Positions 8,690 through 17,293 of a stretch of 64,000 bases of DNA are shown here, piece after piece. Made by a program: the position numbers and the translations under genes. Source of the DNA: Rossellomorea aquimaris (GTDB lineage Bacteria > Bacillota > Bacilli > Bacillales > Bacillaceae_B); contig NZ_VTEX01000002.1 in assembly GCF_008180865.1 (NCBI RefSeq), forward strand, positions 124,001 through 188,000, in the 5' to 3' direction. The notes below the pieces were generated by a model. The model was given only the letters and a program-made list of their open reading frames with translations. It made no database searches and was not told the DNA's origin. How positions within the stretch are numbered: the first letter of the stretch is position 1; the number at the start of each line of letters is the position of its first letter.

Positions 8690-9727
8690 TTGTTTCTAGC
8701 TTGGAAAGAAATGCGTTATGCGAAGGTAAAGTTTTTATTAATTATTGGCATCATCACATTAATCACAAGCCTGGTCCTATCAATCTCAGGACTCGCCAAT
8801 GGATTATCGGTGGATAACGCTTCGGCTATAAAGAATATGCCTGCTGATACCTATGTTGTGGAAGCGGGCGACACTCATCAGCTTGAACGATCACAGTTAA
8901 CAAAACAAGATATTTCTTCTATAAAAGGGGGATCTCCCCTTGGTCTGAAAATGGTGGAGATCAACAAGGAAGGCAGGACCGTAAATGTAAGCCTGTTTGC
9001 CGTTGACCCCGATAGTGCTTTCATGCCAATTTCAGCAGATCTCCCGAAGCTCGCACCCTATGAAGTGCTTGCCGATCCGAGCCTGAAGGAAGAAGGGTTA
9101 GAGATAGGAGATTCATTCGCCTATGAGGATAAAAATTGGATAGTCAAGGGATTTACTGAAAAACGATTCAGCTACGGGCACACGCCGGCCATTTTTACAT
9201 CTTTAGAAACATGGGAGGATCTTTTTGGAGATTCGCTCACATACCAAGCCATTCTATTTACGAATGGAGGAACGATAGACACGCCTTCAAAAATGGATAT
9301 CGCCTCTAAAGAAGACATTCTCTCTAATGTGCCTGGCTATTCTGCAGAACAAGGATCACTGAATATGATGGTGATCTTTCTGCTCATCATATCAGCGATT
9401 GTCTTAGCCACTTTCTTCTATGTCATGACCTTACAAAAGCTTCACCAATACGGTGTTCTAAAAGCGATCGGGACGAAAGCGGGCATTCTTCTCCGTGCAC
9501 TATTCGCGCAAATTTCCACTCTTACCATCGCAGGCATCGTTGCAGGGAATGTCGTTACCTTTGGACTTACATTAGTGATTCCGGCAGGCGTACCTTTTGA
9601 ATTACCGGTCACCATGATTCTATTCAACAGTGCATTAATTCTACTGATGGCGTGGATCGGTTCACTTTTATCCTTTAGAAGCATCGTGACTGTGGATCCA
9701 TTACAAGCGATCGGGAGTGTGAAATAA
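8690..9727 (+). CDS. hrtB: Haem-stress ABC transporter permease HrtB
   Basis: FtsX/MacB-type permease of about 345 residues. One N-terminal helix is followed by a large extracytoplasmic region (about 40-230) and three C-terminal helices ending LSFRSIVTVDPLQAIG. Start choice: an in-frame ATG lies at 8669, but a -10 at 8651-8656 would put its ribosome site at the transcription start. The TTG at 8690 follows AAGGTGAT at proper distance and gives the family N-terminus M-F-L-A-W-K-E, so it is preferred. With HrtA it exports toxic haem or relieves haem damage. Confidence 0.88.
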   Translation: MFLAWKEMRYAKVKFLLIIGIITLITSLVLSISGLANGLSVDNASAIKNMPADTYVVEAGDTHQLERSQLTKQDISSIKGGSPLGLKMVEINKEGRTVNVSLFAVDPDSAFMPISADLPKLAPYEVLADPSLKEEGLEIGDSFAYEDKNWIVKGFTEKRFSYGHTPAIFTSLETWEDLFGDSLTYQAILFTNGGTIDTPSKMDIASKEDILSNVPGYSAEQGSLNMMVIFLLIISAIVLATFFYVMTLQKLHQYGVLKAIGTKAGILLRALFAQISTLTIAGIVAGNVVTFGLTLVIPAGVPFELPVTMILFNSALILLMAWIGSLLSFRSIVTVDPLQAIGSVK

Positions 9728-9728
9728 G

Positions 9729-10382
9729 ATGACCACCATTTTAGAGTTAAATGTTGTGAGCAAAACATATGAACAGGGAAATGAGAAGCTGACGGTATTG
9801 GACCATGTATCCATGAAGGTGAATCCAGGTGAGTTCGGTGCCATATTAGGACCTTCCGGATCGGGGAAAAGTACGCTTCTCTCCATCATAGGAGCCTTAA
9901 CCAGTCCATCCAGTGGTGAAGTGAAAATGAACGGGCGAAACGTCCACAATCTAAGTGAGAAAGAACAAACATCCCTCCGTCTCAAAGAAATCGGTTTTAT
10001 CTTTCAGCAATCAAATCTGGTACCTTTTTTAACGGTGGAAGAGCAATTAGTGTTTGTTGGAAAGCTGAACAAACAAGGGGACGGTCTGCGGAAACGTGCA
10101 GGGGAATTATTGTCTCATCTCGGCTTGGCTGAACGCAGTTCCTATTATCCTGAACAGCTGTCAGGCGGAGAACAGCAGCGGGTTGCCATCGCCCGTGCCC
10201 TCATGAATGAACCCAGATTGATCCTTGCAGATGAACCTACTGCAAGCCTGGATCAAGCTCGCGGCAAGTCCGTGGTGGAACTTCTCGCCAAGGAAACGAA
10301 GGAAAGAAATATCGCCACCATCATGGTGACACATGATGAGACGATGATCGGGCATTGTGATTGGGTGTATCGGATGACGTGA
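9729..10382 (+). CDS. hrtA: Haem-stress ABC transporter ATP-binding protein HrtA
   Basis: 217-residue ABC ATPase of the LolD/MacB type. Walker A is GPSGSGKST (41-49), with Q loop FIFQQSN, signature LSGGEQQR, Walker [13 protein letters not shown] and switch His in MVTHDE. It starts one base after the hrtB stop, so translation is probably coupled. It energises HrtB; the complete hssR-hssS-hrtB-hrtA order on one strand supports the names. Confidence 0.92.
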   Translation: MTTILELNVVSKTYEQGNEKLTVLDHVSMKVNPGEFGAILGPSGSGKSTLLSIIGALTSPSSGEVKMNGRNVHNLSEKEQTSLRLKEIGFIFQQSNLVPFLTVEEQLVFVGKLNKQGDGLRKRAGELLSHLGLAERSSYYPEQLSGGEQQRVAIARALMNEPRLILADEPTASLDQARGKSVVELLAKETKERNIATIMVTHDETMIGHCDWVYRMT

Positions 10383-10388
10383 TCGGTG

Positions 10389-10430
10389 CGGAGTGCCAGG
10401 CTTTATTAAAAGTCAGGTACTCTTTTTCAT
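10389..10430 (+). terminator. Terminator of the hss-hrt operon
   Basis: Imperfect stem GAGTGCCAG ... CAGGTACTC (one wobble, one mismatch) followed by TTTTTC, right after the hrtA stop codon. Confidence 0.6.
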
Positions 10431-11449
10431 GAATTCATTACCTCCAACAATTCCTTCAACCTCTCCGGCTCATCCACCCTTAGAGCAATCTCAGAGACCT
10501 TTTGCTTTCTCCCCATAAACATCGTTGCTTCCACTGGTTCTTTCAAAAATAGAACGACTTGTGGCTGAATCTCTTCAAAATCTTTTTGCATGAAAACGAG
10601 TGCTTCTTTGCCATGTTCCCTACCCCATTCGATTTGTTCAATTTGATTAAGAGGTAAACCTATTCGTTGCATCAATCCTTGCGTCACATAAAGATGACCA
10701 TTTTTCACTTCCAGTGGATGCAGTCTGGTAATCTGAATTTCAGCTATAAACAATAGAACGGTATAAACGTTCAGAATCAGGAGAATGAAAGACAGAATCG
10801 GAAGCTTGGAATGAAGCCACCAGTGGATGCCGATCGTCTCGATCACGACGGCATGGATGAGCATGATGTTCATCGCAACGGCACTGGTCTTATGATGCAT
10901 CGTTACAGCACCGGCATGGACTGGCGGTTTTCGGCGCCAGCACAATAGGGCATAGTAAGCCATTAACACTTCTGAGGAAAGGATCCGAATCAGAATGTGG
11001 CTGCTCACTTTCTTCTCTACTGCCGGCAGGAAAGAAAAGATCGGTCCTACTCCGGATGATCTCATGGCCGATCGAATTTCGGGATATTCTCGAATTGCGA
11101 GGAAGATAAGTCCCAACTCTGCTGCCAGGAATAATACTTCCAAACCTATCCCGGAATATAGAAGGATAGTGAACGGTTCAAATAATTCTTCAGGAATGAT
11201 GAATCTGGCTAACACAAGGCCGAATACCATCAATCCAACGACTTGTTTCTTCGACAGTTTAAATGCGGCATAGGCCAGGGCCGGAGATACAATCATTAAA
11301 TCCAGCAGAGATCCTATGACTACTCCCCTCTCCAATTCTATCGATAGAAATCGTTGAACTATCGGTTGATACAATAATAGATTACTAAGGAGAACGACAC
11401 CTAACAAGGCGATTGCCCATTTGGCTAATTTCGTTTTGCGCAGTACCAT
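10427..11449 (-). CDS. Uncharacterised polytopic membrane protein with C-terminal soluble domain
   Basis: About 340 residues with some seven to eight hydrophobic helices (roughly 8-245), then a soluble tail of about 100 residues (HPLEVKNGHLYVTQGLMQRIGLPLNQIEQIEWG) that looks like a PH-type beta domain. Bacillus homologues of this size often carry unsupported enzyme names; I see no catalytic motif and give no function. The start at 11449 is preferred because GGGAGGGGAGTG lies just upstream; the frame extends 21 bases further. It converges on hrtA. Confidence 0.75.
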   Translation of the reverse strand: MVLRKTKLAKWAIALLGVVLLSNLLLYQPIVQRFLSIELERGVVIGSLLDLMIVSPALAYAAFKLSKKQVVGLMVFGLVLARFIIPEELFEPFTILLYSGIGLEVLFLAAELGLIFLAIREYPEIRSAMRSSGVGPIFSFLPAVEKKVSSHILIRILSSEVLMAYYALLCWRRKPPVHAGAVTMHHKTSAVAMNIMLIHAVVIETIGIHWWLHSKLPILSFILLILNVYTVLLFIAEIQITRLHPLEVKNGHLYVTQGLMQRIGLPLNQIEQIEWGREHGKEALVFMQKDFEEIQPQVVLFLKEPVEATMFMGRKQKVSEIALRVDEPERLKELLEVMNS

Positions 11450-11488
11450 GAACACTCCCCTCCCCAACATTTATTCCATATACTTACA

Positions 11489-12580
11489 TTATAGCTCCTT
11501 CAGCTTTTTTCTGAAATCCTCATCTCTCAATATTTTCAAATTAAAACGGTTTAAATTGTTTAAGATCTTTTGACGTTCCACTTCCTCGAGATCATTGGCA
11601 AAAAAGATGATCTCCGTCGAGTTTCCATCTCTATCTGTTGCGTACGCAGCATTTGTGGCAACGAATAAAGTAGATCCGCCTTTTTGCCCAGCATGCTTTA
11701 ACCATTCCTGGTTCTTAGAGTTCTCCATCATTCCTTCCATCACCGCATCCAATCTTTCCTGTGTTCCTTCTGAAAAATACGTCTTTGAATTCAGTTTTCT
11801 CATGATCTCCGCATATTCGGCCGTCGTACTTTTCGTCAGTCTGTCTGACCACATTTTCTGAAGTTTCTTATCCGTATGAAGGTTCTCAATGTATTTATGC
11901 TTTTCTCCATTTGTCAATGAAGTGAAAATCATATGGGAAAGCTCGATGTATTCTTCTTTAGACATGTTTCTCAGTTTGCTTTCTATCTGTTTTTCTGAAT
12001 AAGCAGGAAACTTATTTTTTATATAAGTAGGGATCAGCATGGATGAACTGATGGGGAACAAAGGATCATGCTGTTCCATTTCCATCTCTTCCCGCACTTT
12101 ATTGATGTTGTCAATTCCCAGAAGGTTCATCATATATTCTGTGTTAGCATTGGAGCTGAATAAAATCATCCCTTTCACGACGTTTTCCAGGGTTGATGAC
12201 CCGTCTAGAATCACTCCTTTTTCTTTGGAGTAATCAATCCAGGTTTCATGTGCTCCACCGTCTGTATCAGGAATATAATACTGATCTAATTCTTTTAATG
12301 ATACCTTTTTTGACGGATCTAATTTTCCTTCATCACACTGTTTGGCGTACTCAATTGCGATTATGATTTTCACCGTACTTGCTAACGGGAACATTTCATT
12401 TTCCCTGATAGCGGTTAGGGTTTGTCCGTTCCTTGATACAGTTAGGCTGCTATTATTGCGGTTCTTTAGGTATTTTAATAGATATTCTGGATCTTCTTTG
12501 GTTAAATAGTATTTCCCTGCAACGATTACAGCGATTCCAATGACAAAACAGACACCAACGATAATGAAAGCAATCTTCAT
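11489..12580 (-). CDS. Membrane-anchored class A beta-lactamase-like serine hydrolase
   Basis: About 363 residues with a single N-terminal helix (about 3-25) and no lipobox. The penicillin-recognising fold is shown by the SxxK motif PLASTVK (Ser68, Lys71), an SxN-type motif SSNANTEY (Ser143-Asn144) and KGGST near the C-terminus. This could be a beta-lactamase or a cell-wall peptidase; the substrate is not evident. The ATG at 12580 has AGGAG 8 bases upstream; a GTG 9 bases earlier is too close to it. No regulator gene is adjacent. Confidence 0.82.
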   Translation of the reverse strand: MKIAFIIVGVCFVIGIAVIVAGKYYLTKEDPEYLLKYLKNRNNSSLTVSRNGQTLTAIRENEMFPLASTVKIIIAIEYAKQCDEGKLDPSKKVSLKELDQYYIPDTDGGAHETWIDYSKEKGVILDGSSTLENVVKGMILFSSNANTEYMMNLLGIDNINKVREEMEMEQHDPLFPISSSMLIPTYIKNKFPAYSEKQIESKLRNMSKEEYIELSHMIFTSLTNGEKHKYIENLHTDKKLQKMWSDRLTKSTTAEYAEIMRKLNSKTYFSEGTQERLDAVMEGMMENSKNQEWLKHAGQKGGSTLFVATNAAYATDRDGNSTEIIFFANDLEEVERQKILNNLNRFNLKILRDEDFRKKLKEL

Positions 12581-12654
12581 CCCATTCACTCCTGTTTCAA
12601 AATTTTATAGTTTATCTACGAATGAAAAATGGAAAATGTTTCATTTTACCACCA

Positions 12655-12689
12655 TAAAAAAATACCCATCCACATATTGATGGATGGGT
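12655..12689 (-). terminator. Terminator of the EamA gene
   Basis: Perfect 9-bp stem ACCCATCCA / TGGATGGGT (12664-12672, 12681-12689) followed on the - strand by seven T. Confidence 0.92.
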
Positions 12690-12697
12690 GCTTTTGA

Positions 12698-13564
12698 TTA
12701 TGCTTCCTGCCTTTTGGCTGCTTGATTATTTCTCAAAAACATATAAAACGAAGCAGCAAAGATTATGACGTATCCGATGATGCTTAATACGTCTGGAATC
12801 TGCCCGAATAAGAAGATGCTAATCATGGCAGAATACACGACGGTTGAATAGAAGAAAATTGATATTTCCCTTGCAGGTGCGAACTTGTAGGCCATTGTAA
12901 TTCCGAACTGACCAACTGTCGCGAATACGCCGGCGGATAATAGATAAATCCACTGCTGAGCGCTCATCGGTTCATAAAAAGCGATCACGAACGGTATAAG
13001 TACGACAGTCGTAAAGAATGAAAAGTAAAACACTACCGTATAGAATTTCTCCCTGCTTCCCAACACACGAAGGACCGTATATGCCCCTGCTGCGAAAATA
13101 GCGGAAAATACTCCTGCCAAATATGGAATAACATCAAAGGAGAACGCCGGTTTGATGATGAACAGTGTTCCGATGAATGCAATGATGATCGCCACCACTT
13201 GAAACACCTTCGTTCGTTCCTTCAGGAAAATAGCCGAGAAGATGATGGTCAGAAACGGACTGAGCTTATTCAACATATCGGCGTCGGATAACACCAGATG
13301 ATCAATCGCATAGAAGAACAAGACAATCCCGACAGCACCTAAACTGGAGCGCAGCAACAGCAGCTTCTGATTTTCTTTCTTCCCGAATAATCGCTCCTTA
13401 TGATAACGGACAAAACCGAATGCAATAAATGCAGAAACAATGTTCCTGAAAAATGTCTTTTGAATCGTCGGCACATCCCCTGACAGCTTCACGAACGCCG
13501 CCATCAAAGAAAAGCCAAACGCTGATAGAAGTAATAGGAGTATTCCTTTATTTCGATTTGACAT
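12698..13564 (-). CDS. EamA/DMT-family transporter
   Basis: About 288 residues, ten hydrophobic helices in two EamA halves (family length). Typical are the first-helix GFSLMAAFVKL, the mid-protein LNKLSPFLTIIFSAIFLKERT and the corresponding second-half segment YSTVVYSAMISIFLFGQIPD. It is a probable exporter of small metabolites, substrate unknown. The ATG at 13564 follows GGAGGAAGT; a TTG 12 bases upstream overlaps the ribosome site and is rejected. Confidence 0.88.
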   Translation of the reverse strand: MSNRNKGILLLLLSAFGFSLMAAFVKLSGDVPTIQKTFFRNIVSAFIAFGFVRYHKERLFGKKENQKLLLLRSSLGAVGIVLFFYAIDHLVLSDADMLNKLSPFLTIIFSAIFLKERTKVFQVVAIIIAFIGTLFIIKPAFSFDVIPYLAGVFSAIFAAGAYTVLRVLGSREKFYTVVFYFSFFTTVVLIPFVIAFYEPMSAQQWIYLLSAGVFATVGQFGITMAYKFAPAREISIFFYSTVVYSAMISIFLFGQIPDVLSIIGYVIIFAASFYMFLRNNQAAKRQEA

Positions 13565-13728
13565 GACTTCCTCCAATGATTGAACGATTTAGCAACTTAA
13601 ATAGTGTAACAAATTCACTGTGATTGTTGGAGGAATTCAGCTTGAGTTTTTTATATCCCTATACATAAGAAAATACACTCATCCCTAAATAGAGAGAGTG
13701 TCTATTGTTCGATCATTGAATTTTTTTA

Positions 13729-14251
13729 GCTCTTTTCGTAAAGTTTGTTGCTATTGTAGACACGAAAGTAATAGTTGATTTCCGCTCCAGGATGCTCGCT
13801 TTCCGCGGGGCTGGCGGGTAGCCTCCTCGGCTGCGCCTCCGGGGTCTCACCTGACCAGCTATTCCCGCAGGAGTCGATCATACTTCCGCTCCAATCAACT
13901 TTCTGAGCATGAATGCTTAATCAAAAACAATTTAAACAAGCTTTTTAGCAAACAATCTCATATAAGGTAAGTAGAGATTCATTGTCTTAATGAAGCAGAA
14001 TTATTTTTTCTTGTTATTTTGTTTTCTGGTACACCTTGAAGCTCTGTCACAAAGATCTTATTAAAGATGGTGAGGGGAACTGCGCAGACTCCGGCGGATT
14101 TTGGGCGTGCCGAGACCCCGTTCGGCTAAGCTGAGGAGGCTCGGCCGAACGCTAGCTGCAAGCGGAGCAGTTCCCCTCACCATCCAGCACACACTAATTG
14201 ACAGAGCCTTGCAGAACTAATGTTAAATACAACAATCTTTACGAAAAGAGC
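13729..14251. repeat. Nested-palindrome intergenic element with two GC-rich modules
   Basis: No gene lies in this roughly 690-base gap. The outer ends form a 22-bp inverted repeat with one mismatch: GCTCTTTTCGTAAAGTTTGTTG (13729-13750) against 14230-14251. Inside are two GC-rich modules in opposite orientation. Module A lies between AGTTGATT (13773-13780) and AATCAACT (13893-13900). Module B (14066-14184) is bounded by a perfect 18-bp inverted repeat starting GATGGTGAGGGGAACTGC. Another inverted pair, GCTCTGTCA (14041-14049) and TGACAGAGC (14199-14207), surrounds B. The modules resemble GC-rich repeats common in Bacillaceae genomes. No transposase is present, so it is MITE-like if mobile. Confidence 0.8.
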
Positions 14252-14267
14252 GATTTTTTTCCTTCTC

Positions 14268-14702
14268 TTAATTCTCCAGTATCTCCTTAATTCTCTTTAA
14301 ATCCTTCTTATTCGCTTTTTTCATCATGGTGGACATAAGTGGAGTCATCCATTTTGAGAAACCAGTGGGATTCCCTTTGTTTTGAAGGGTCATCCTTGTC
14401 AGCTGGTCATCAATCGCTTCCCACGTATAGGTCGTTTCCATAGGGAACGGGCCGTTCGCTGTTTTCATGACAAGCTTTTCCCCTGGTGAGTACTCTTTTA
14501 CTTCATATACATAGGATAGTTCCCGGCCTAAAAACTTTGCTTTAAATGCGATTTGGGAATGAATGGACAAGGGCTGATTCGTTAACCATTCGGCTGAATC
14601 AATATTGACGTACCACTCTGGTGCGTTATCAGGGTCAGCTGCATATTCTGATACCTTTTGATGTGGACAGCGAATCGTGATATCTGTAAAAACATCTACC
14701 AT
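14268..14702 (-). CDS. SRPBCC (START/Bet v1-fold) family protein
   Basis: About 144 residues with the helix-grip pattern: VDVFTDITIRCPHQKVSEYAADPDNAPEWYVN at the N-terminus, YVYEVKEYSPGEKLVMKT in the middle and a C-terminal helix. This matches the polyketide-cyclase-like SRPBCC proteins that bind hydrophobic ligands. AAAGGAG 9 bases upstream supports the ATG at 14702 rather than one 24 bases earlier. It lies 60 bases downstream of the ArsR-SRPBCC fusion gene on the same strand, so it may belong to that operon. Confidence 0.8.
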   Translation of the reverse strand: MVDVFTDITIRCPHQKVSEYAADPDNAPEWYVNIDSAEWLTNQPLSIHSQIAFKAKFLGRELSYVYEVKEYSPGEKLVMKTANGPFPMETTYTWEAIDDQLTRMTLQNKGNPTGFSKWMTPLMSTMMKKANKKDLKRIKEILEN

Positions 14703-14762
14703 TTTCTTTATCTCCTTTAACTTCATAAAGCATAAGATGCCACTGTATTTAATCCCTAATTA

Positions 14763-15539
14763 TTATTTCGATTCAACATAATTTTTCAGAAGTGTGCCAA
14801 GCAGATATTTCCATCCTTCAGAATGTTTTTCTTCCCAATCGTCTTCGATGACTCCTGAAGCAGCATGGGATAATTGAAGTAAAGTGGATTCACCTTTTTC
14901 AACGAGCCTATACGTATAAGCACTATTGACTGCGCCTTGCATGCCAAGATGCCCGTGAAGACGGATTTCTTCCGGAGCGTTTACGTAATACACCGTTCCC
15001 CACAGAGCCCCTTCATTTTCACGCCATTTCTCAATAAATTGCCCGCCAGGTACAGGATCGAATGTGAATTGTGAACTTACTCCCTCAGGAGCCAATTTAA
15101 ACTCCCACCAATCCCCCGCTTGCTCGGTTAATGCTTTAAATACCTGTTCCCTTGGTGCATCTATCATCACTTCTTGCTCAATACGAAAAACTTTACTTTG
15201 TTCCATTCCTTCTTCTCCTCCTTTGTTTTCTGCCAATGCCCGTAACTTTAACAGCGAATTGGCGGTAGACTCCATATACTTTCCTACCCACCGATTGTGC
15301 ATTTCCTGCAGTGGAACCGCGTTAAGATAATTCCGTCTATACTTGCCTTCCCGCTTCACCACCACTAAATTTCCTTCCTCCAAGATCGTCAAATGTTTCA
15401 TAATCGCATATCTTGTCACCTCGGGAAAATGCTCATTCAGTTCACCGGTTGTTTTTGCTGACTGTTTCAACAGGTCCAGGATCTCCCTTCTTATCGGGTG
15501 GCCCAGCGCCTTAAATAATGTGGAAAGTTCGTCCTTCAT
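14763..15539 (-). CDS. ArsR-type HTH fused to an SRPBCC/AHSA1 domain
   Basis: About 258 residues. Residues 1-95 are an ArsR winged helix (LFKALGHPIRREILDLLKQ, TGELNEHF, RYAIMKHLTILEEGNLV, KREGKYRRNYLNAVPL). From about 110 on there is an AHSA1-like domain (VFRIEQEVMIDAPREQVFKALTE, GDWWEF, PGGQFIEKW, EGWKYLLGTLLKNYVES). The ATG at 15539 is chosen because an upstream alternative at 15584 would lie inside the operator and downstream of the likely transcription start. It is probably a ligand-responsive autorepressor. The same two domains occur as separate genes 1.4 kb away. Confidence 0.88.
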   Translation of the reverse strand: MKDELSTLFKALGHPIRREILDLLKQSAKTTGELNEHFPEVTRYAIMKHLTILEEGNLVVVKREGKYRRNYLNAVPLQEMHNRWVGKYMESTANSLLKLRALAENKGGEEGMEQSKVFRIEQEVMIDAPREQVFKALTEQAGDWWEFKLAPEGVSSQFTFDPVPGGQFIEKWRENEGALWGTVYYVNAPEEIRLHGHLGMQGAVNSAYTYRLVEKGESTLLQLSHAASGVIEDDWEEKHSEGWKYLLGTLLKNYVESK

Positions 15540-15562
15540 ATTAACGATCCTTTCATTGTGTT

Positions 15563-15598
15563 TTACATGTGAATGATTGGTCACATGTAATATGTGAC
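15563..15598. promoter_or_regulatory. Operator of the ArsR-SRPBCC gene
   Basis: A perfect 10-bp inverted repeat TTACATGTGA (15563-15572) - N8 - TCACATGTAA (15581-15590) overlaps a second one, GTCACAT (15580-15586) - N5 - ATGTGAC (15592-15598). The three half-sites lie at the predicted transcription start, suitable for autorepression. Confidence 0.75.
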
Positions 15599-15601
15599 TT
15601 T

Positions 15602-15631
15602 ATAGTAACATGATAAGCAAGAGTGGGTCAA
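15602..15631 (-). promoter_or_regulatory. Sigma-A promoter of the ArsR-SRPBCC gene
   Basis: On the - strand TTGACC (15626-15631), 18-base spacer, TACTAT (15602-15607). The expected start falls inside the palindromic operator. Confidence 0.6.
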
Positions 15632-15663
15632 GAGCGAATAAAAACTATCCAGCTTCTTCATAC

Positions 15664-15696
15664 GAAAAGCCCCTTTACGTCATCCGCAAAGGGGCT
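15664..15696 (-). terminator. Terminator of the AraC-GyrI gene
   Basis: Stem AGCCCCTTT / AAAGGGGCT (15668-15676, 15688-15696) with TTTTC following on the - strand. Confidence 0.85.
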
Positions 15697-15704
15697 GTCT
15701 AACC

Positions 15705-16562
15705 TTATTTCTTCATTATCGGAATCCAAATCTCACAGCGATAATTCTCGTCATTCGGGTTTCCAGGAGGGTACAATTCAAACTCCGGCCCTCCGCCATG
15801 TTCATACCCGGTAGAGGGAAACCATTCAGAGTAGATTCGCTTCCATACTCCTTGGATTGCATGTGGCATCGGACCGACAGATTCAAAGACAGCCCAGGTC
15901 GCAGCCGGAATCTCTTTTACCTCCAAAGAACGGTCTTCCTCACTCTTTTTCTCCGCCCCGATAAAATAGGTGAACTCTTCATTAGGATGGTCAAACTCCA
16001 TACAGATCCCCAGCATCTCGTTATTTCCTGCTGCTTCACAAATCAACCTGTCTAAGTCAGTCGTGTTCACTTCATCCCAAAATGCAGGAATGTCTTTCAA
16101 ATTCTCACCGTTACAGGTAGAAACTCTTTTTCCTTTTCCAATCACTTGAAATGCTTCTTTATCTACAATTTTATAATCCATTTCGACTTCTCCTTTAAGC
16201 TGTATTTGGAAGGATATTCGCGGAAATGCCTTCAATGATGTCCCGGCTTCCCTTACTTGGGACGGCGAAACTCCATGGGCCTTCCGAAAGGCTTTCGAGA
16301 AGGATTCCGGTGTTTCATATCCGTACTTGAAAGCAACGTCAATGACCTTTGCATTCTGGTTGATCAGTTCCTGGGCGGCTAATGTGAGCCTTCTCTTCCG
16401 GACATAATCAGCCACTGTATACCCGGTTACAAGAGAAAACAGCCTTTGAAAGTGAAACTTCGAACTGAGTGACAACCGGGCAAGTTCTTCCATCCTGACT
16501 TCCCCGTCCAAGTTGTCCTCTATATACTGAATGCAATCATTCATCCTGTGCAGCATTTCCAC
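15705..16562 (-). CDS. AraC-family regulator with GyrI-like ligand-binding domain
   Basis: 285 residues. The N-terminal AraC double HTH includes ARLSLSSKFHFQRLFSLVTGYTVADYVRKRRL and AFKYGYETPESFSKAFRKAHGVSP. From about 125 there is a GyrI-like/SOUL small-molecule domain (MDYKIVDKEAFQVIGKG, FTYFIGAE, PAATWAVFESVGPMPHAIQGVWKRIY, EIWIPI). This combination is typical of multidrug or antibiotic-responsive activators. The GTG start has AAGGAG 8 bases upstream. No target operon is adjacent; the gene lies between two ArsR/SRPBCC loci. Confidence 0.9.
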   Translation of the reverse strand: MEMLHRMNDCIQYIEDNLDGEVRMEELARLSLSSKFHFQRLFSLVTGYTVADYVRKRRLTLAAQELINQNAKVIDVAFKYGYETPESFSKAFRKAHGVSPSQVREAGTSLKAFPRISFQIQLKGEVEMDYKIVDKEAFQVIGKGKRVSTCNGENLKDIPAFWDEVNTTDLDRLICEAAGNNEMLGICMEFDHPNEEFTYFIGAEKKSEEDRSLEVKEIPAATWAVFESVGPMPHAIQGVWKRIYSEWFPSTGYEHGGGPEFELYPPGNPNDENYRCEIWIPIMKK

Positions 16563-16784
16563 TCGAGTTTCTCCTTCCCGCTATCTAAATGTATCATTCT
16601 CAATTTGAGTCATCCTGTCATTCTGTGCTTTTGTGTGACCGGTGGCTATATGATGATAGGACCACCGTGTTTATCGGTTAAATTTCACCTGCAAAACATA
16701 TACTACAAACTACTCTAATTTTATATGCCGAGACTCTACTTCTACAAACGTCCATCTATATCCTTCTTTTTTGATTTAAACACA

Positions 16785-16839
16785 TTGACATGAAACCATA
16801 TGGTGTTATATCATAAAAAACGAAACCAATTGGTGTTAC
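16785..16839 (+). promoter_or_regulatory. Sigma-A promoter with two palindromic operators for SRPBCC-ArsR
   Basis: TTGACA (16785-16790), 18-base spacer, TATCAT (16809-16814). Two copies of a GAAACCA..TGGTGTTA motif with palindromic cores ACCATATGGT (16795-16804) and ACCAATTGGT (16825-16834) lie exactly 30 bases apart. One sits in the spacer and one just after the expected start, ideal for repression by the ArsR protein encoded downstream. Confidence 0.8.
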
Positions 16840-16867
16840 TTATCCCTAAAGAAAGCAGGAGACGTTC

Positions 16868-17293
16868 ATGAAATCAAATCAATTAGAAGATATTAAACAA
16901 ATCGTTCTATTCAACGCTCCCATCCAAAAGGTATGGGACGCAGTTTCTACGTCAGATGGGATTTCCTCTTGGCTCATGCCCAATGATTTTGAACCTGAGG
17001 TTGGACATGAATTCCATATTCAATCCCCTTTTGGACCTTCCCCTTGCAAGGTATTGGAGTTAGATCCCCCTCATAAGTTGTCTTTTTCATGGGATACAGA
17101 TGGATGGGTGGTTTCTTTTCTTTTAAAAGAGGTAGGAGATCAAACAGAATTTACGCTTATCCATGGCGGCTGGAAGCATGATGATGCCGTTGTTTCAAAA
17201 GCTCATGAAAAAAGCTCTGTCATCCGCGATAGAATGGCCAACGGTTGGGTTGGCATTGTGGGTGAAAAACTAAGAAAGGTTGTAGAAGGTTAA
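16868..17293 (+). CDS. SRPBCC/AHSA1-domain protein
   Basis: 141 residues, AHSA1-like helix-grip protein: [30 protein letters not shown] at the N-terminus, [22 protein letters not shown] in the middle and a C-terminal amphipathic helix. It is the first gene of a pair with an ArsR regulator; its stop codon is directly followed by the next ATG. A ligand-binding partner or target of that regulator is inferred from this conserved pairing; no enzymatic role is evident. AAAGCAGGAGACGTTC provides the ribosome site. Confidence 0.85.
   Translation: MKSNQLEDIKQIVLFNAPIQKVWDAVSTSDGISSWLMPNDFEPEVGHEFHIQSPFGPSPCKVLELDPPHKLSFSWDTDGWVVSFLLKEVGDQTEFTLIHGGWKHDDAVVSKAHEKSSVIRDRMANGWVGIVGEKLRKVVEG

Noticed and set aside
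13729-14251. Insertion sequence
   Set aside because: No transposase frame of any length inside; it can only be a non-autonomous or passive element.
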